Source: JAUUSJ01 sp964439395 (GTDB taxonomy: Bacteria > Bacillota > Clostridia > Lachnospirales > Lachnospiraceae). From it: a stretch of DNA of 64,000 nt. The notes beneath the pieces were generated by a model that saw only the letters and a list, made by a program, of their open reading frames with translations, did no database searches and had not been told where the DNA came from. The position numbers and the translations under genes were made by a program. This document shows, one piece after another, positions 24,926-33,508 of this stretch (positions are counted from its first letter, which is position 1; each line of letters starts with the position of its first letter). Location: positions 1 to 64,000 of the forward strand of contig CAYTNV010000008.1 of the NCBI GenBank assembly GCA_964439395.1, in the 5' to 3' direction.

Positions 24926-26092
24926 ATGAAGAATGTTTCTGTGGTTATAGGCGCTAACTTCGGAGATGAAGGAAAAGGCTTAGTAACAAATCAGCTTGCT
25001 TTAAAGAGCAAAAAAGAAGGAAAAAATTGTTGTGTAGTCCTACATAATGGGACTTGCCAGCGTGGGCATACGGTAATTTTACCAGATGGAGCAAGACATG
25101 TGTTTAAACATTTTGGTTCTGGAACAGGTGTAGGGGCTGCTACATATATAGCAGATAGCTTTTTTGTGAATCCTATTTTTTTTAGAGAGGAATTTGAAGA
25201 ATTAAGAAATCTTGGATATTTTCCAGAAGTTTATATGAGTTCTAATTGCCCTGTGATAACGCCTTATGATATGATGCTTAATCAGATAACAGAGGAAGCT
25301 AGGGAAAAAGAAAAACATGGAAGTTGTGGGATGGGATTATTTGAAGCGCAAAAACGAATGAGCATTACTTATCCAGAACTTGTTTTTTTGTCACTTGAAA
25401 AGAATAATTTGATTTTTTGTAGAGAATATATAAAAGACGAAATCCAAAAAAGAGGAATTAAATTGTCGGATGAATGGCAGGAAATAATATATCTTGAAGA
25501 AATCTTAGATAGATTTATGGAAGATTTAGAATTTATGCATAATCATGTGACATTTGTCGAACCGCAATTTTTGGAAACATTTGAGGATGTTATATTTGAA
25601 TGTGGTCAAGGATTACTTTTGGATCGAGATAATGAAGAATATTTTCCACACTTAACTCCAAGTAACACAGGGTGTTCTACACCGATGAAATTAGTTAGGA
25701 GTATAAACTGGAGGGATGATATTAACTTAGAATACTATTATGTAAGTCGAACTTACCTTACTAGACATGGAGCAGGAAGATTAGATCGAGAATGTAAAAA
25801 AGAAGAGATATCTGAGAAGATAGGAATAGATTTAACAAATGTGCCGAACTCGCATCAAGATGTATTAAGATACGCTCTGTTAGATTATAAGGAACTTAAT
25901 GAAAGGATTTTGGCTGATAAAAATCATATATTTGATTGGTATGATGAATGTGAAGTAAAGACATTTCCAATGAATCTTGTTTTTACACACTGTAATGAGG
26001 TTCCTTTAAATATGAATAAAATAAAGAATAATATGTGTAGAATTTGGGTTTCCGATAAAGAGAAAGGGAAAGACGTTATGAGGAGGATATAA
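24926..26092 (+). CDS. Adenylosuccinate synthetase-like (PurA/PurZ superfamily) enzyme, 388 aa
   Basis: The GTP-binding start GANFGDEGKG keeps the catalytic Asp of PurA, and the catalytic His lies in RGHTVILPDG. Other regions (GSGTGVGAATYIADSFFVNP, GQGLLLDRDNEEYFPH, TRHGAGRL) are recognisable but divergent, and the protein is ~40 residues shorter than cellular PurA (~430 aa). Cellular PurA joins aspartate to IMP; phage PurZ homologues act on dGMP, usually with Ser replacing this Asp. Substrate is therefore uncertain. Located after a TnpB right-end copy. Confidence 0.75.
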   Translation: MKNVSVVIGANFGDEGKGLVTNQLALKSKKEGKNCCVVLHNGTCQRGHTVILPDGARHVFKHFGSGTGVGAATYIADSFFVNPIFFREEFEELRNLGYFPEVYMSSNCPVITPYDMMLNQITEEAREKEKHGSCGMGLFEAQKRMSITYPELVFLSLEKNNLIFCREYIKDEIQKRGIKLSDEWQEIIYLEEILDRFMEDLEFMHNHVTFVEPQFLETFEDVIFECGQGLLLDRDNEEYFPHLTPSNTGCSTPMKLVRSINWRDDINLEYYYVSRTYLTRHGAGRLDRECKKEEISEKIGIDLTNVPNSHQDVLRYALLDYKELNERILADKNHIFDWYDECEVKTFPMNLVFTHCNEVPLNMNKIKNNMCRIWVSDKEKGKDVMRRI

Positions 26093-26093
26093 G

Positions 26094-26462
26094 ATGAAAT
26101 TACAAATCAGAAGAGGAGTTTTTGAGACAAATAGTTCAAGCGTTCATTCAATTACAATGTGTAGCGAAGAGAAATATCGAGAATGGATAGATGGAAAGGT
26201 ATTATATCAAGAATATGGAGATGAGGAATTTGTTGATGCAGAGAAATATCTAAATGAATTAAGAAAAGAAATATTGGAAAAATACCCAGAGTTAGAAGAT
26301 GACAGTGAAGCATTAGAGAAAAGAATGGAAGAATGGATGTCCGATGATTCGGTTTATAGGTATAAGGATTATCCTGGAGAATATTATGAACGGTTCTCAG
26401 AGCATTATATTCAGGGAGAAGAAAAAATTGTAGCATTTGGATATTATGGAGAAAGTAGATAA
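26094..26462 (+). CDS. Conserved phage protein with FETNSSSVHS motif, 122 aa
   Basis: ATG 26094 one base after the PurA-like stop, with AGGAGG upstream. The start RRGVFETNSSSVHSITM is a widely conserved N-terminus of small proteins from large phages and plasmids; the remainder is acidic. Function unknown. Probably co-transcribed with the PurA-like and radical SAM genes. Confidence 0.65.
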   Translation: MKLQIRRGVFETNSSSVHSITMCSEEKYREWIDGKVLYQEYGDEEFVDAEKYLNELRKEILEKYPELEDDSEALEKRMEEWMSDDSVYRYKDYPGEYYERFSEHYIQGEEKIVAFGYYGESR

Positions 26463-26476
26463 TCAAAGGGGGAATC

Positions 26477-27382
26477 ATGAATAATTGGAGAACATATCAG
26501 AATGGGAATGTCTTAACAAGTATTAATTTGGATGACGGAACTTTAATTAGACAAACACAGGATGAAGAATTTCGGCCTGTATTTGCCTCTAATATGGATA
26601 TAAAAATTACAAATAAGTGTGATATCGAATGTCGATATTGCCATGAGGGAAGCTGTTTAGAAGGAGAACATGGAGATATTATGCATCTAAAATTATTTGA
26701 TACGCTTCACCCTTATCAGGAAATAGCTTTGGGTGGAGGAAACGTTTTGACTCATCCAGATTTGATTCCGTTTCTAAAAAAAATGGAAGAAATGAAAGTA
26801 ATTCCTAATATAACCGTAAATCAGAAGCACTTTGAACAAGAGCAGAAATTAATATCTTATTTAGTAGAGAAAAAATTAATTTATGGACTTGGAGTATCTT
26901 TGGTCAATCCGACAGACGAGTTTATTTTCTTGGTGAAAAAATATCCGAACGCTGTAATTCATGTAATTAATGGTATTTTTAGTGAAGATGACTATAAAAA
27001 ATTGAGAGGAAATGACTTAAAACTCCTTATTCTTGGATATAAAAAATTGAGAAGAGGAGAAGAAAATTATAAAAAATTTGAAGATGAAGTTCAGAGAAAA
27101 ATGCGATGTTTATCTTTTAATTTAGGAGAAATCATAAAAAGCAATGATTTCAAAACAATTAGTTTCGATAATTTAGCAATTGAGCAACTCAAATTAAAGA
27201 ACTTATTATCTGATGCGTTTTGGGATATATTTTATGCAGGGGATGAAGGAACTACTACTTATTATATTGATACAGTAGAAGGAAAATTTGCCGAGAGTTC
27301 AGTAGCCCCACTTGATGAAAGATTCCCTTTGATGCAGGATGTAGATAGTATGTTTTCATTTATCAGAAGAAGGAAAGGATGA
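26477..27382 (+). CDS. Radical SAM protein of unknown substrate, 301 aa
   Basis: NKCDIECRYCHEGSC near residues 51-65 has the CxxxCxxC 4Fe-4S motif, followed by GGGNVLTHPDL (the SAM-binding GGE-like strand) and a half TIM barrel. No SPASM-type Cys cluster in the C-terminus, and a divergent tail. Phages carry stand-alone radical SAM proteins like this without known substrates. It overlaps or abuts the next Cys-rich gene, suggesting an operon. Confidence 0.85.
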   Translation: MNNWRTYQNGNVLTSINLDDGTLIRQTQDEEFRPVFASNMDIKITNKCDIECRYCHEGSCLEGEHGDIMHLKLFDTLHPYQEIALGGGNVLTHPDLIPFLKKMEEMKVIPNITVNQKHFEQEQKLISYLVEKKLIYGLGVSLVNPTDEFIFLVKKYPNAVIHVINGIFSEDDYKKLRGNDLKLLILGYKKLRRGEENYKKFEDEVQRKMRCLSFNLGEIIKSNDFKTISFDNLAIEQLKLKNLLSDAFWDIFYAGDEGTTTYYIDTVEGKFAESSVAPLDERFPLMQDVDSMFSFIRRRKG

Positions 27383-27388
27383 GTTACG

Positions 27389-27742
27389 ATAGGAGTAGAT
27401 TATCTTACTTGCAATAATTGTGGGAAAATTTTTTCAGATTGCGGATATTACGTGACGTGTGAGAGTTGTTATACTTCGTGGTGCTCGGAGGAATGTGCAA
27501 CAGAAGAGGGATACGTAAGGGAACATTGTAAAAAATATTTAGAGTTAGACGATAGAGATTTAATGGAAGAATATAGAGAAGAACATTGTGACTATGAAGA
27601 TTGTTGCGATTGTGAATACTATGAACCTGATAGTTGTAAAAATTGCAGGCATGAAGACTATCCAGATTACATTTTGCTAGAAAAAGCGTTAGAATTATTA
27701 GAGATGACTCGTGAAGAGTTGATTGAAAAAATTAATAATTAA
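27389..27742 (+). CDS. Multi-Cys zinc-binding protein, 117 aa, AUA start proposed
   Basis: The first standard start in frame (GTG or similar, 27452) would cut off a clear CxxC pair. Reading from ATA 27389 gives (M)GVDYLTCNNCGKIFSDCGYY, with AAAGGA 9 bases upstream and no competing start. The product then holds TCNNC, TCESC, CSEEC, DCCDC and SCKNC knuckles plus an acidic middle and a helical tail, i.e. about four potential zinc sites. Function unknown; ends at a strong terminator. Confidence 0.7.
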   Translation: MGVDYLTCNNCGKIFSDCGYYVTCESCYTSWCSEECATEEGYVREHCKKYLELDDRDLMEEYREEHCDYEDCCDCEYYEPDSCKNCRHEDYPDYILLEKALELLEMTREELIEKINN

Positions 27743-27748
27743 AATTAT

Positions 27749-27775
27749 AAAGAGGCTGTTACGCCTCTTTTTTTT
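27749..27775 (+). terminator. Rho-independent terminator
   Basis: 8-bp stem AAAGAGGC (27749-27756) with GCCTCTTT (27763-27770) and a T-run. Separates the radical SAM unit from promoter-like motif C. Confidence 0.8.
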
Positions 27776-27780
27776 GTGCG

Positions 27781-27830
27781 AAAATTTTATCTGAAATTTT
27801 TTTTGATATCAAGAAGATATATGTAGAAGG
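27781..27830 (+). promoter_or_regulatory. Copy C of the repeated ~50-bp promoter-like motif
   Basis: AAAATTTTATCTGAAATTTT followed at 31-base spacing by AGAAGATATATGTAGAAGG. It lies between a terminator and the ABC permease gene, exactly where a promoter is needed. Confidence 0.65.
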
Positions 27831-27863
27831 AACAATAAGTAAAGAGAAAGGAGTGTGAGAAGA

Positions 27864-28619
27864 ATGAAGAGTAAGATAGAAAAAATTTTATTGCTGATAA
27901 TTGTATTGATATTGTGGCAGATTTGTTCTATTCATGCAAACCCGCTATTTGTGCCAGCTCCAAAAGATGTATTTAAGAATTTAATTATCTTATCCAAAAA
28001 CGGAGATTTATTTTACGCAATAAAATATTCTTTTTTAAGAGTTACAATTGCAACGCTCCTGTCAGCAATAATTTCAATTCCGATTGGATTAATTGTGTTT
28101 AATATTCCAATAGCAAGTTCATTAATAAAACCATTAATAGATGCAATGAGATTTCTTCCAGTTACAGCATTTTATCCTCTTTTAATAATGTGGTTAGGCA
28201 TCGGAGAAGAAATGAAAATCGCATTTTTGTTTATTGCGACTTTTGTATATATGGTTCCGTCTGTAGTCTTATGTTTAAAAGAAGTAACCCAGGATTTAAT
28301 TGATACTGGTTTAACTATAGGAATGAGCAATTTTCAAGCAATATATAAAATTCAATTGCCAGCTTCACTTCCAGGAATATTAAGTGGATTTGTAACGATG
28401 TATGGAATTGGATTTACTTATATTTCAGTCTGTGAAGGTGTAAATGCGAAGCATGGATTAGGATGGATAATTCAGCAATCATCTTCGAGAGGAAGAACAG
28501 ATATGGTATTTATGGCTATTATCGTAATTGTGATAATTAGTGTTCTGTTTGATTCTCTTTCGAAGTTTATTATAAAGAAAATTTTTAGATGGAGGTATAT
28601 AGATAATGATGCAGATTAA
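27864..28619 (+). CDS. ABC transporter permease (SsuC/TauC/ThiX-type), 251 aa
   Basis: Six membrane segments, and the EAA-loop region DLIDTGLTIGMSNFQAIYKI near residue 150-170, identify a nitrate/sulfonate/thiamine-precursor type permease. It is the first gene of a cluster with the ATPase, a coiled-coil protein, a PspA-like protein and an OmpA-fused binding protein. Start ATG 27864 preferred over GTG 27855, whose spacing to AAGGAG is too short. The cluster is unexpected in a phage-like element. Confidence 0.88.
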   Translation: MKSKIEKILLLIIVLILWQICSIHANPLFVPAPKDVFKNLIILSKNGDLFYAIKYSFLRVTIATLLSAIISIPIGLIVFNIPIASSLIKPLIDAMRFLPVTAFYPLLIMWLGIGEEMKIAFLFIATFVYMVPSVVLCLKEVTQDLIDTGLTIGMSNFQAIYKIQLPASLPGILSGFVTMYGIGFTYISVCEGVNAKHGLGWIIQQSSSRGRTDMVFMAIIVIVIISVLFDSLSKFIIKKIFRWRYIDNDAD

Positions 28620-29223
28620 AGATTTGGTCACTGGATATAGCAGAGACAGACCATTGCTAGAAGATTTCAATTACGAGTTTAAAGAAAAAATTTATGGAAT
28701 TCTCGGAAAATCAGGATGTGGAAAGACTACATTACTTAGAACAATAGCAGGTTTAATGAAGCCTTTGTCTGGGCAAATTTTGATAAATGGGAATCCCGCA
28801 AATAAATCGAAGAATAATGGTGTATATATGCTTCATCAAAATTATACTTCTTTTAATTGGAGAAATTGCATGGATAATGTTTTGATTGCAAAGGAAATTA
28901 AAGGAAAAGTTACAAAAGAAGATTATATAAGAGCTAAGGAGAGTTTACAACTAGTAGGATTGTCGGAATATGCTGATAAATATCCAGGGCAGTTATCTGG
29001 TGGGCAAAGGCAAAGACTTGCCCTGGCGAGAACTCTCTTTATGAACCCTAAAATTCTGTTGATGGATGAGCCACTATCTGCTCTTGATGGTGTTACTAGG
29101 GAAAAAATGCAGGATATGATTATAGATGGTCACAAGAAAAATAGAAATACAATAATACTTGTTACACATAGCGAAGAAGAAGCAGAAAAAATGTGTGATG
29201 AGGTCATTAGGCTAGGAGGATAA
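28606..29223 (+). CDS. ABC transporter ATPase (SsuB/TauB-type), 205 aa
   Basis: Walker A GKSGCGKTTLL, signature LSGGQRQRLALART, Walker B ILLMDEPLSALD and the His switch VTHSEEEAEK are intact. The start overlaps the permease stop by 14 bases. At 205 residues it is a minimal domain, ~50 residues shorter than typical SsuB. It should energise the upstream permease for import. Confidence 0.93.
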   Translation: MMQIKDLVTGYSRDRPLLEDFNYEFKEKIYGILGKSGCGKTTLLRTIAGLMKPLSGQILINGNPANKSKNNGVYMLHQNYTSFNWRNCMDNVLIAKEIKGKVTKEDYIRAKESLQLVGLSEYADKYPGQLSGGQRQRLALARTLFMNPKILLMDEPLSALDGVTREKMQDMIIDGHKKNRNTIILVTHSEEEAEKMCDEVIRLGG

Positions 29224-29224
29224 A

Positions 29225-29758
29225 ATGGGATTTTTAAACAAAGTTAAGGCTGTGTTAGTAGAAGATGTTGGAAATACTTTAGAGTTTGACACAGTCGTTT
29301 TGGAGGAGATTGAAGATGAAAAACAAAGCCTTCCAAATATTCAGACAAACACGGTCACAGAAATTTATTATAAAAATAATTTGGAAGATAAATCAAGATC
29401 AATTTTTAAAGTAGAAGAGTTAATCGACTCTCTGCCGAAAGAAATGGCGACGGATACCAAAAAGGCAAGTGTTTCTTCTATATTAAATGGATTTGGCATT
29501 CCTGTTGGAGAAGTAATAGAAGATGGAATTCAAAGAGCAAATCTACTCACTTCCTATAGAAAAAAGATTTTGGAGGAAGGTGATGTAGATGTTGAACAAA
29601 AAGAGTTGGAGATTGAAAATCACAAAAAAGAAATCGAGGAATTAGCAAAAGATATTGTTGCTAAAAAAGAAGAGATGAATATGGCAGAAAAATTGATCAA
29701 TGATGAGACAGAAAGAATTTTGAAATTGATTGAGTTTATAGAGGAGGATGAGGAGTGA
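29225..29758 (+). CDS. Coiled-coil accessory protein of the ABC cluster, 177 aa
   Basis: The start is one base after the ATPase stop. The N-terminal part (MGFLNKVKAVLVEDVGNTLEF) is amphipathic; residues about 115-175 form a charged coiled coil (ELEIENHKKEIEELAKDIVAKK). No membrane segment. Such proteins sit beside PspA-like genes in membrane-stress operons, but a function cannot be given. Confidence 0.65.
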   Translation: MGFLNKVKAVLVEDVGNTLEFDTVVLEEIEDEKQSLPNIQTNTVTEIYYKNNLEDKSRSIFKVEELIDSLPKEMATDTKKASVSSILNGFGIPVGEVIEDGIQRANLLTSYRKKILEEGDVDVEQKELEIENHKKEIEELAKDIVAKKEEMNMAEKLINDETERILKLIEFIEEDEE

Positions 29759-30495
29759 TGTCGCTTGGAAAATTGATACTATTTATTGTAGTAGCCGTAG
29801 TTATTCTGGTCTTAATTTTGTTTCCAGAAGCTAGAGTTTTGCTTAGTGGTTTTACAAGACTTTTTATAAAAGATATGGCAACTACTCCTGATGGAGCCGC
29901 TGCTATTTACGGAGAAAAAATTGACGAAGCTGAAGAATCTCATGCAAAAATCAATGATGCGTTTAAGAAAGCTGCTGGAAGATTGCATATGGGGCAAAAA
30001 AAATTACAAGAATTAAGTGAGAAGCTCTCTCAAGTTGAGAGTGAATGTGAAAAACTTGTAAAAGATGGAAAAATAGAATCTGCTCAGTTAAAAGCGGAGG
30101 AACGTGAAGAAATCACAGCGGAAATTGCTCGTCAAAAAGAATTAGTAAAAGCATATGTTGAGGCAGAAAAAACAGCAAGGGAGGCATATGATCTCAGTGA
30201 GAGGAATCTAAAAAAACTTAAGCGTGAAGCAAAAGAAATTGTAGAAAACATGAGGACAAAAGAAGAGTTAAAATCTGTTTATGATGATATGGATGAATTG
30301 AAATGCTCCTCTAATATAGACAAACTTTTAGATTCTGTTAGAGAGAAAAATAAAGATTTAGATGAGATAGTCGAAGGTTCTAAAACTGTTCATAATAATA
30401 AATTATCTACCAAGTTAAGAAAAGCAGAGGAGGAAGCTAGAAAAGTTTCAAGTTCAGATTATTTGGAAGGATTAAAGAAAAAGTATAATAAATAG
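29758..30495 (+). CDS. Membrane-anchored PspA/IM30-like coiled-coil protein, 245 aa
   Basis: A single N-terminal membrane helix (ILFIVVAVVILVLILF) is followed by ~190 residues of PspA-like coiled coil (GRLHMGQKKLQELSEKLSQV) in the IM30 style. PspA normally lacks this anchor, so the homology is by composition and context. The start is ATG 29758 (GTG 29755 is equally placed). Likely binds the membrane or scaffolds the neighbouring ABC complex. Confidence 0.6.
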   Translation: MSLGKLILFIVVAVVILVLILFPEARVLLSGFTRLFIKDMATTPDGAAAIYGEKIDEAEESHAKINDAFKKAAGRLHMGQKKLQELSEKLSQVESECEKLVKDGKIESAQLKAEEREEITAEIARQKELVKAYVEAEKTAREAYDLSERNLKKLKREAKEIVENMRTKEELKSVYDDMDELKCSSNIDKLLDSVREKNKDLDEIVEGSKTVHNNKLSTKLRKAEEEARKVSSSDYLEGLKKKYNK

Positions 30496-30506
30496 GAGGA
30501 CAGAAG

Positions 30507-32099
30507 ATGAAAGCAAAAAGATTTAGATTGACGCGAGCTGCGAAGATCTTACTGCTATTAATACTGTTAGTTGTAGTGGGTGGAGGAGTTTTTGCAGGTG
30601 TGAAGAAAGGGTTTGTCGAGCCTGATATTGCAAGTAAATTTAAAAATGTAAAAAGTAAGGTGGAATCTACCATTCAGACGGATGACGATGGGAATGTAAT
30701 TAATACGGAGAAACAAGATCAAAATACAATCAACCTTTCGTTAGACGAATGGATAGGATGGAAACCGATTATTGATGCAAACGGTGGATTGAGTACACAA
30801 TCAGGATCAATTTACGATAAAGAAGGAATCAAAGTAAATATTAGTATTATTAACGATGCGACACAGTCAAGTAACGCGTTGATTAGTGGAAAACTTGATG
30901 CGGCGGGATACACAATTAATAGAACAGCGTTTTTAAGCCAGAAGTTCAAAGAAGCTGGCATGAATGTAATAATGCCTTACATTACAAATTATTCTAATGG
31001 AGGAGACGGAATTATTTCTAAATCTAATATTAAATCTGTAGATGATTTAGTTGGAACTAAAATTGGAGTACCAAAATTCTCGGAAGCACATAGTTTAGTA
31101 ATTTGGTTTGTAAATCAATCGGATTTGTCCGATGGAGACAAGAAAAACATTATTGACAATTTAATTTTCTTCGAAACACCCGATGAAGTAGCAAAAGCAT
31201 TTTTTTCTGGACAAATTGATGTGGCTGCCACATGGGAACCTTATTTAACACAAGCGAAGAATATGTCAGATGCACGTATTTTATTTAGTACAGCAAGTTC
31301 CTCTTCACTCATCATGGATGGCATTTTGTTTAATGAAGAGTTTGCAAAGTCGCATTCTGATATTGTGAGTAAATTTATTGATGGTGCTTTACAAGCATCT
31401 GAATCTTATGAAACTGAGACAGACACTATTAAAAAAGTAATGCCGATGTTTTCGACAGCATCAGACGAAGATATTAAAGAGAATTGTGAGTCAGCAAAAT
31501 TAACAACTTATGCCGATAATATTAATTTATTTGAAGGAACTGCAAAGAAAATATATACAGATATGTGTACTGTATGGAGATTGACAGGTGAGTTAATAAA
31601 CGAAGAATTGGTAGATACGATTTTTGATGCTTCCTATATTGTGAAATTGTCTGATAAATACGACATGGCAAATACAAGTACAGTTCAATCGTCTGTGACA
31701 GAAAAAAACAAAGAAAAGGTAATTGATGCAGAAGCTTTATTGAAAAAATCTGCAAGAGTGAATTTTGTAATTAATACAGCGAAATTTTCTGATACAGCCG
31801 CAGCTACTAAGTCGTTAGATGGTTTTATCGAGATTGCTAAAATCTTGGATGGAACAATTATTGAAATTGCAGGAAATACAGACCCTAATCCAAATTCAGA
31901 CCCAAAAGATATTGCGAATAAGAAATTATCCCAACAAAGAGCTGAGACAGTAAAACAGTATTTTGTACTCAATGGAATATCGGCAGATCGTATTATTACT
32001 GTCGGCAATGGATCTAGTAAACCAGTTGTAAAGAACGACACAGAGGAACACAAGGCTATGAACCGCAGAACTGATGTTTCGTTTAAGTGCATTGAGTAA
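30507..32099 (+). CDS. ABC substrate-binding protein fused to an OmpA-like domain, 530 aa
   Basis: Residues ~8-30 form a signal/anchor helix. Residues ~70-330 are a SsuA/NrtA/NMT1-type periplasmic-binding fold (INLSLDEWIGWKPI, GTKIGVPKFSEAHSLV, QIDVAATWEPYL). Residues ~415-530 are an OmpA C-terminal peptidoglycan-binding domain (FVINTAKFSDTAA, IEIAGNTDPNPNSD, LSQQRAETVKQYF). In a Gram-positive setting it would tether the binding protein to the cell wall. It closes the ABC cluster; ligand unknown. Confidence 0.88.
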   Translation: MKAKRFRLTRAAKILLLLILLVVVGGGVFAGVKKGFVEPDIASKFKNVKSKVESTIQTDDDGNVINTEKQDQNTINLSLDEWIGWKPIIDANGGLSTQSGSIYDKEGIKVNISIINDATQSSNALISGKLDAAGYTINRTAFLSQKFKEAGMNVIMPYITNYSNGGDGIISKSNIKSVDDLVGTKIGVPKFSEAHSLVIWFVNQSDLSDGDKKNIIDNLIFFETPDEVAKAFFSGQIDVAATWEPYLTQAKNMSDARILFSTASSSSLIMDGILFNEEFAKSHSDIVSKFIDGALQASESYETETDTIKKVMPMFSTASDEDIKENCESAKLTTYADNINLFEGTAKKIYTDMCTVWRLTGELINEELVDTIFDASYIVKLSDKYDMANTSTVQSSVTEKNKEKVIDAEALLKKSARVNFVINTAKFSDTAAATKSLDGFIEIAKILDGTIIEIAGNTDPNPNSDPKDIANKKLSQQRAETVKQYFVLNGISADRIITVGNGSSKPVVKNDTEEHKAMNRRTDVSFKCIE

Positions 32100-32269
32100 T
32101 GAAGATTTTAGTAGTGACTATAGCCGCCATCATGATTTTGATGGTGGTCTATATGGTCAGAGTTTTTTCAAAAAATAAAAAGGGGGTAATAAATAAAAGG
32201 CTTCTGTTTTATTTATTGCAGGTGCTTTTGTGGGAAATGCGCATTTTGGTTGGTAGAGGAACTTTATAG
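32099..32269 (+). CDS. 56-aa membrane protein
   Basis: ATG 32099 overlaps the upstream TAA (TAATG). An N-terminal hydrophobic helix (ILVVTIAAIMILMVVYMV) is followed by a basic tail. Translational coupling to the binding-protein gene makes it a probable sixth member of the cluster; a stem-loop (GATTAGG/CCTAATC, 32313-32341) follows it. Confidence 0.45.
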   Translation: MKILVVTIAAIMILMVVYMVRVFSKNKKGVINKRLLFYLLQVLLWEMRILVGRGTL

Positions 32270-32384
32270 AATAGGGCATCATAGAAACGACATTAATTAA
32301 AAGGGTTATGGAGATTAGGCTATATACGAGGTATCCTAATCCTATGTGCAAAAAAGGTTGACCCGTTGAGTTAAGGAGGCAATT

Positions 32385-33161
32385 ATGGAAAGAAAATATG
32401 AATTTACAGAAGAACAAAAGAAAGTTTGGGATAAAACTTTACATAGAATTCGAGCAGTTCGTGATTTTGGAAAGGTAAGAGCAGGAGAGATTGGGGGTTG
32501 GATTGAGAAGGAAGAGAATCTTTCTCATTATGGAGATTGTTGGGTTGGAGATGAATCTATAGTTTGTGAAAATGCAGTAATTAGAGGATATGCCTTGATT
32601 AGAGGACATGCAGCAATTAGAGGATATGCAGCAATTGGAGGACATGCAGTAATTAGAGAAGATGCAGCAATTGGAGGACATGCAGAAATTGAAGCACATG
32701 CAGTAATTGGAGGATATACAGTGATTGAAGGAAATGCCTGTGTAGGAGGATATGCTATTGTTATAGGTGGTGCAGCAATTGGAGGACATGCAGTAATTAG
32801 AGAAGATGCAGCAATTGGAGGACATGCAGAAATTGAAGCACATGCAGTAATTGGAGGGAATGCCTGGATTAGAGGACATGCAGTAATTGGAGAAGATGCT
32901 TGCATTTCCAAAACAGAAGACTATTTGGTTGTGGGACCTATTGGAAGTCGTGATGGCTATACCTCTTTTTACAAAAACAAAGATAATGACATCTCGGTAT
33001 CTTGCGGATGTTTCAGAGGAACGATCGAAGAGTTTTTGGAAGCGGTTAAGAAAACTCATGGTGATAGTAAATATGCGGCTGTTTATAAGAAAGCAATGGA
33101 AATGGCAAGAACTCAAATTATATTAAAAGAAGAGGGAAAAAGTGAAAATATTAACCAATAG
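32385..33161 (+). CDS. Left-handed beta-helix (hexapeptide-like) repeat protein, 258 aa
   Basis: ATG 32385 after AAGGAGG. Conserved N-terminal region (LHRIRAVRDFGKVRAGEIGG), then about 20 imperfect hexapeptide repeats of the type AVIGGH/AxIRGY (residues ~60-180), then a conserved tail with ISVSCGCFRGTIEEFLEAVKK. This resembles phage proteins of the hexapeptide family that lack the acetyltransferase His. A shorter paralogue lies at 44594. Repeat number varies between the two, and an 87-bp direct repeat inside the gene could allow length change by recombination. Confidence 0.8.
   Translation: MERKYEFTEEQKKVWDKTLHRIRAVRDFGKVRAGEIGGWIEKEENLSHYGDCWVGDESIVCENAVIRGYALIRGHAAIRGYAAIGGHAVIREDAAIGGHAEIEAHAVIGGYTVIEGNACVGGYAIVIGGAAIGGHAVIREDAAIGGHAEIEAHAVIGGNAWIRGHAVIGEDACISKTEDYLVVGPIGSRDGYTSFYKNKDNDISVSCGCFRGTIEEFLEAVKKTHGDSKYAAVYKKAMEMARTQIILKEEGKSENINQ
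32627..32857 (+). repeat. 87-bp perfect direct repeat inside the beta-helix gene
   Basis: 32627-32713 is identical to 32771-32857 (offset 144 bp, a multiple of 3). Recombination between the copies would delete or add 48 codons in frame. Confidence 0.85.
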
Positions 33162-33186
33162 TAGAAAAGAAAATGAGAAGTATCAT

Positions 33187-33414
33187 ATGAACCATAAATA
33201 TCCTAAAGTGGGAGATATGGTTTGGACTGTAAAAAATGGAATACCAAAAGAAATGAAAGTATATGATGAATTCACTGGGTAACTTCTAATTGGAGAACAA
33301 AATTTAGATATAAATAGTTTAACATCAGACTGTTGGCATGAACCAGAAGAATTTGGAAAGAGTTTTTTCTCAAATAGAGAAGATACAATAAAATTTTTAA
33401 AAAGGAAAATATAG
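33187..33414 (+). pseudogene. Small gene interrupted by an in-frame TAA
   Basis: ATG 33187 reads MNHKYPKVGDMVWTVKNG... to TAA 33280; the same frame resumes after the stop (LLIGEQNLDINSLTSDC...) and ends at TAG 33412-33414. The two halves together resemble one 75-residue phage protein. Nonsense mutation is the simplest reading; stop readthrough is possible. Confidence 0.45.
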
Positions 33415-33415
33415 A

Positions 33416-33508
33416 GTGAGTTCGTATGCACTGATTATTTCGACAAAAGAACTAGAAAGAATAGAAGCACAGAGAAAATCTACAACAGAGTTTGATGATG
33501 ATACTTGA
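33416..33508 (+). CDS. Possible 30-aa peptide
   Basis: GTG 33416 follows the preceding stop closely and reads to TGA 33508 (ELERIEAQRKSTTEFDDD, charged). A second frame (33498-33626, 42 aa, MILEAIDTSYIKFVMNN) overlaps it. Neither has a clear ribosome site; the 33415-33672 interval may be a decayed small gene array. Confidence 0.25.
   Translation: MSSYALIISTKELERIEAQRKSTTEFDDDT

Noticed and set aside
24926..26092. 2-aminoadenine (Z-genome) phage
   Set aside because: The PurA-like enzyme keeps the catalytic Asp that PurZ lacks, and no DatZ- or MazZ-like gene is visible in the window.
32439..33116. Long minus-strand frame of 225 aa
   Set aside because: It is antisense to the repeat gene and results from biased repeat composition; no ribosome site or homology.
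32385..33161. CRISPR array in the hexapeptide-repeat gene
   Set aside because: The repeats are codon-phased, imperfect and inside one long open frame with conserved flanks; there are no constant spacers or cas genes.
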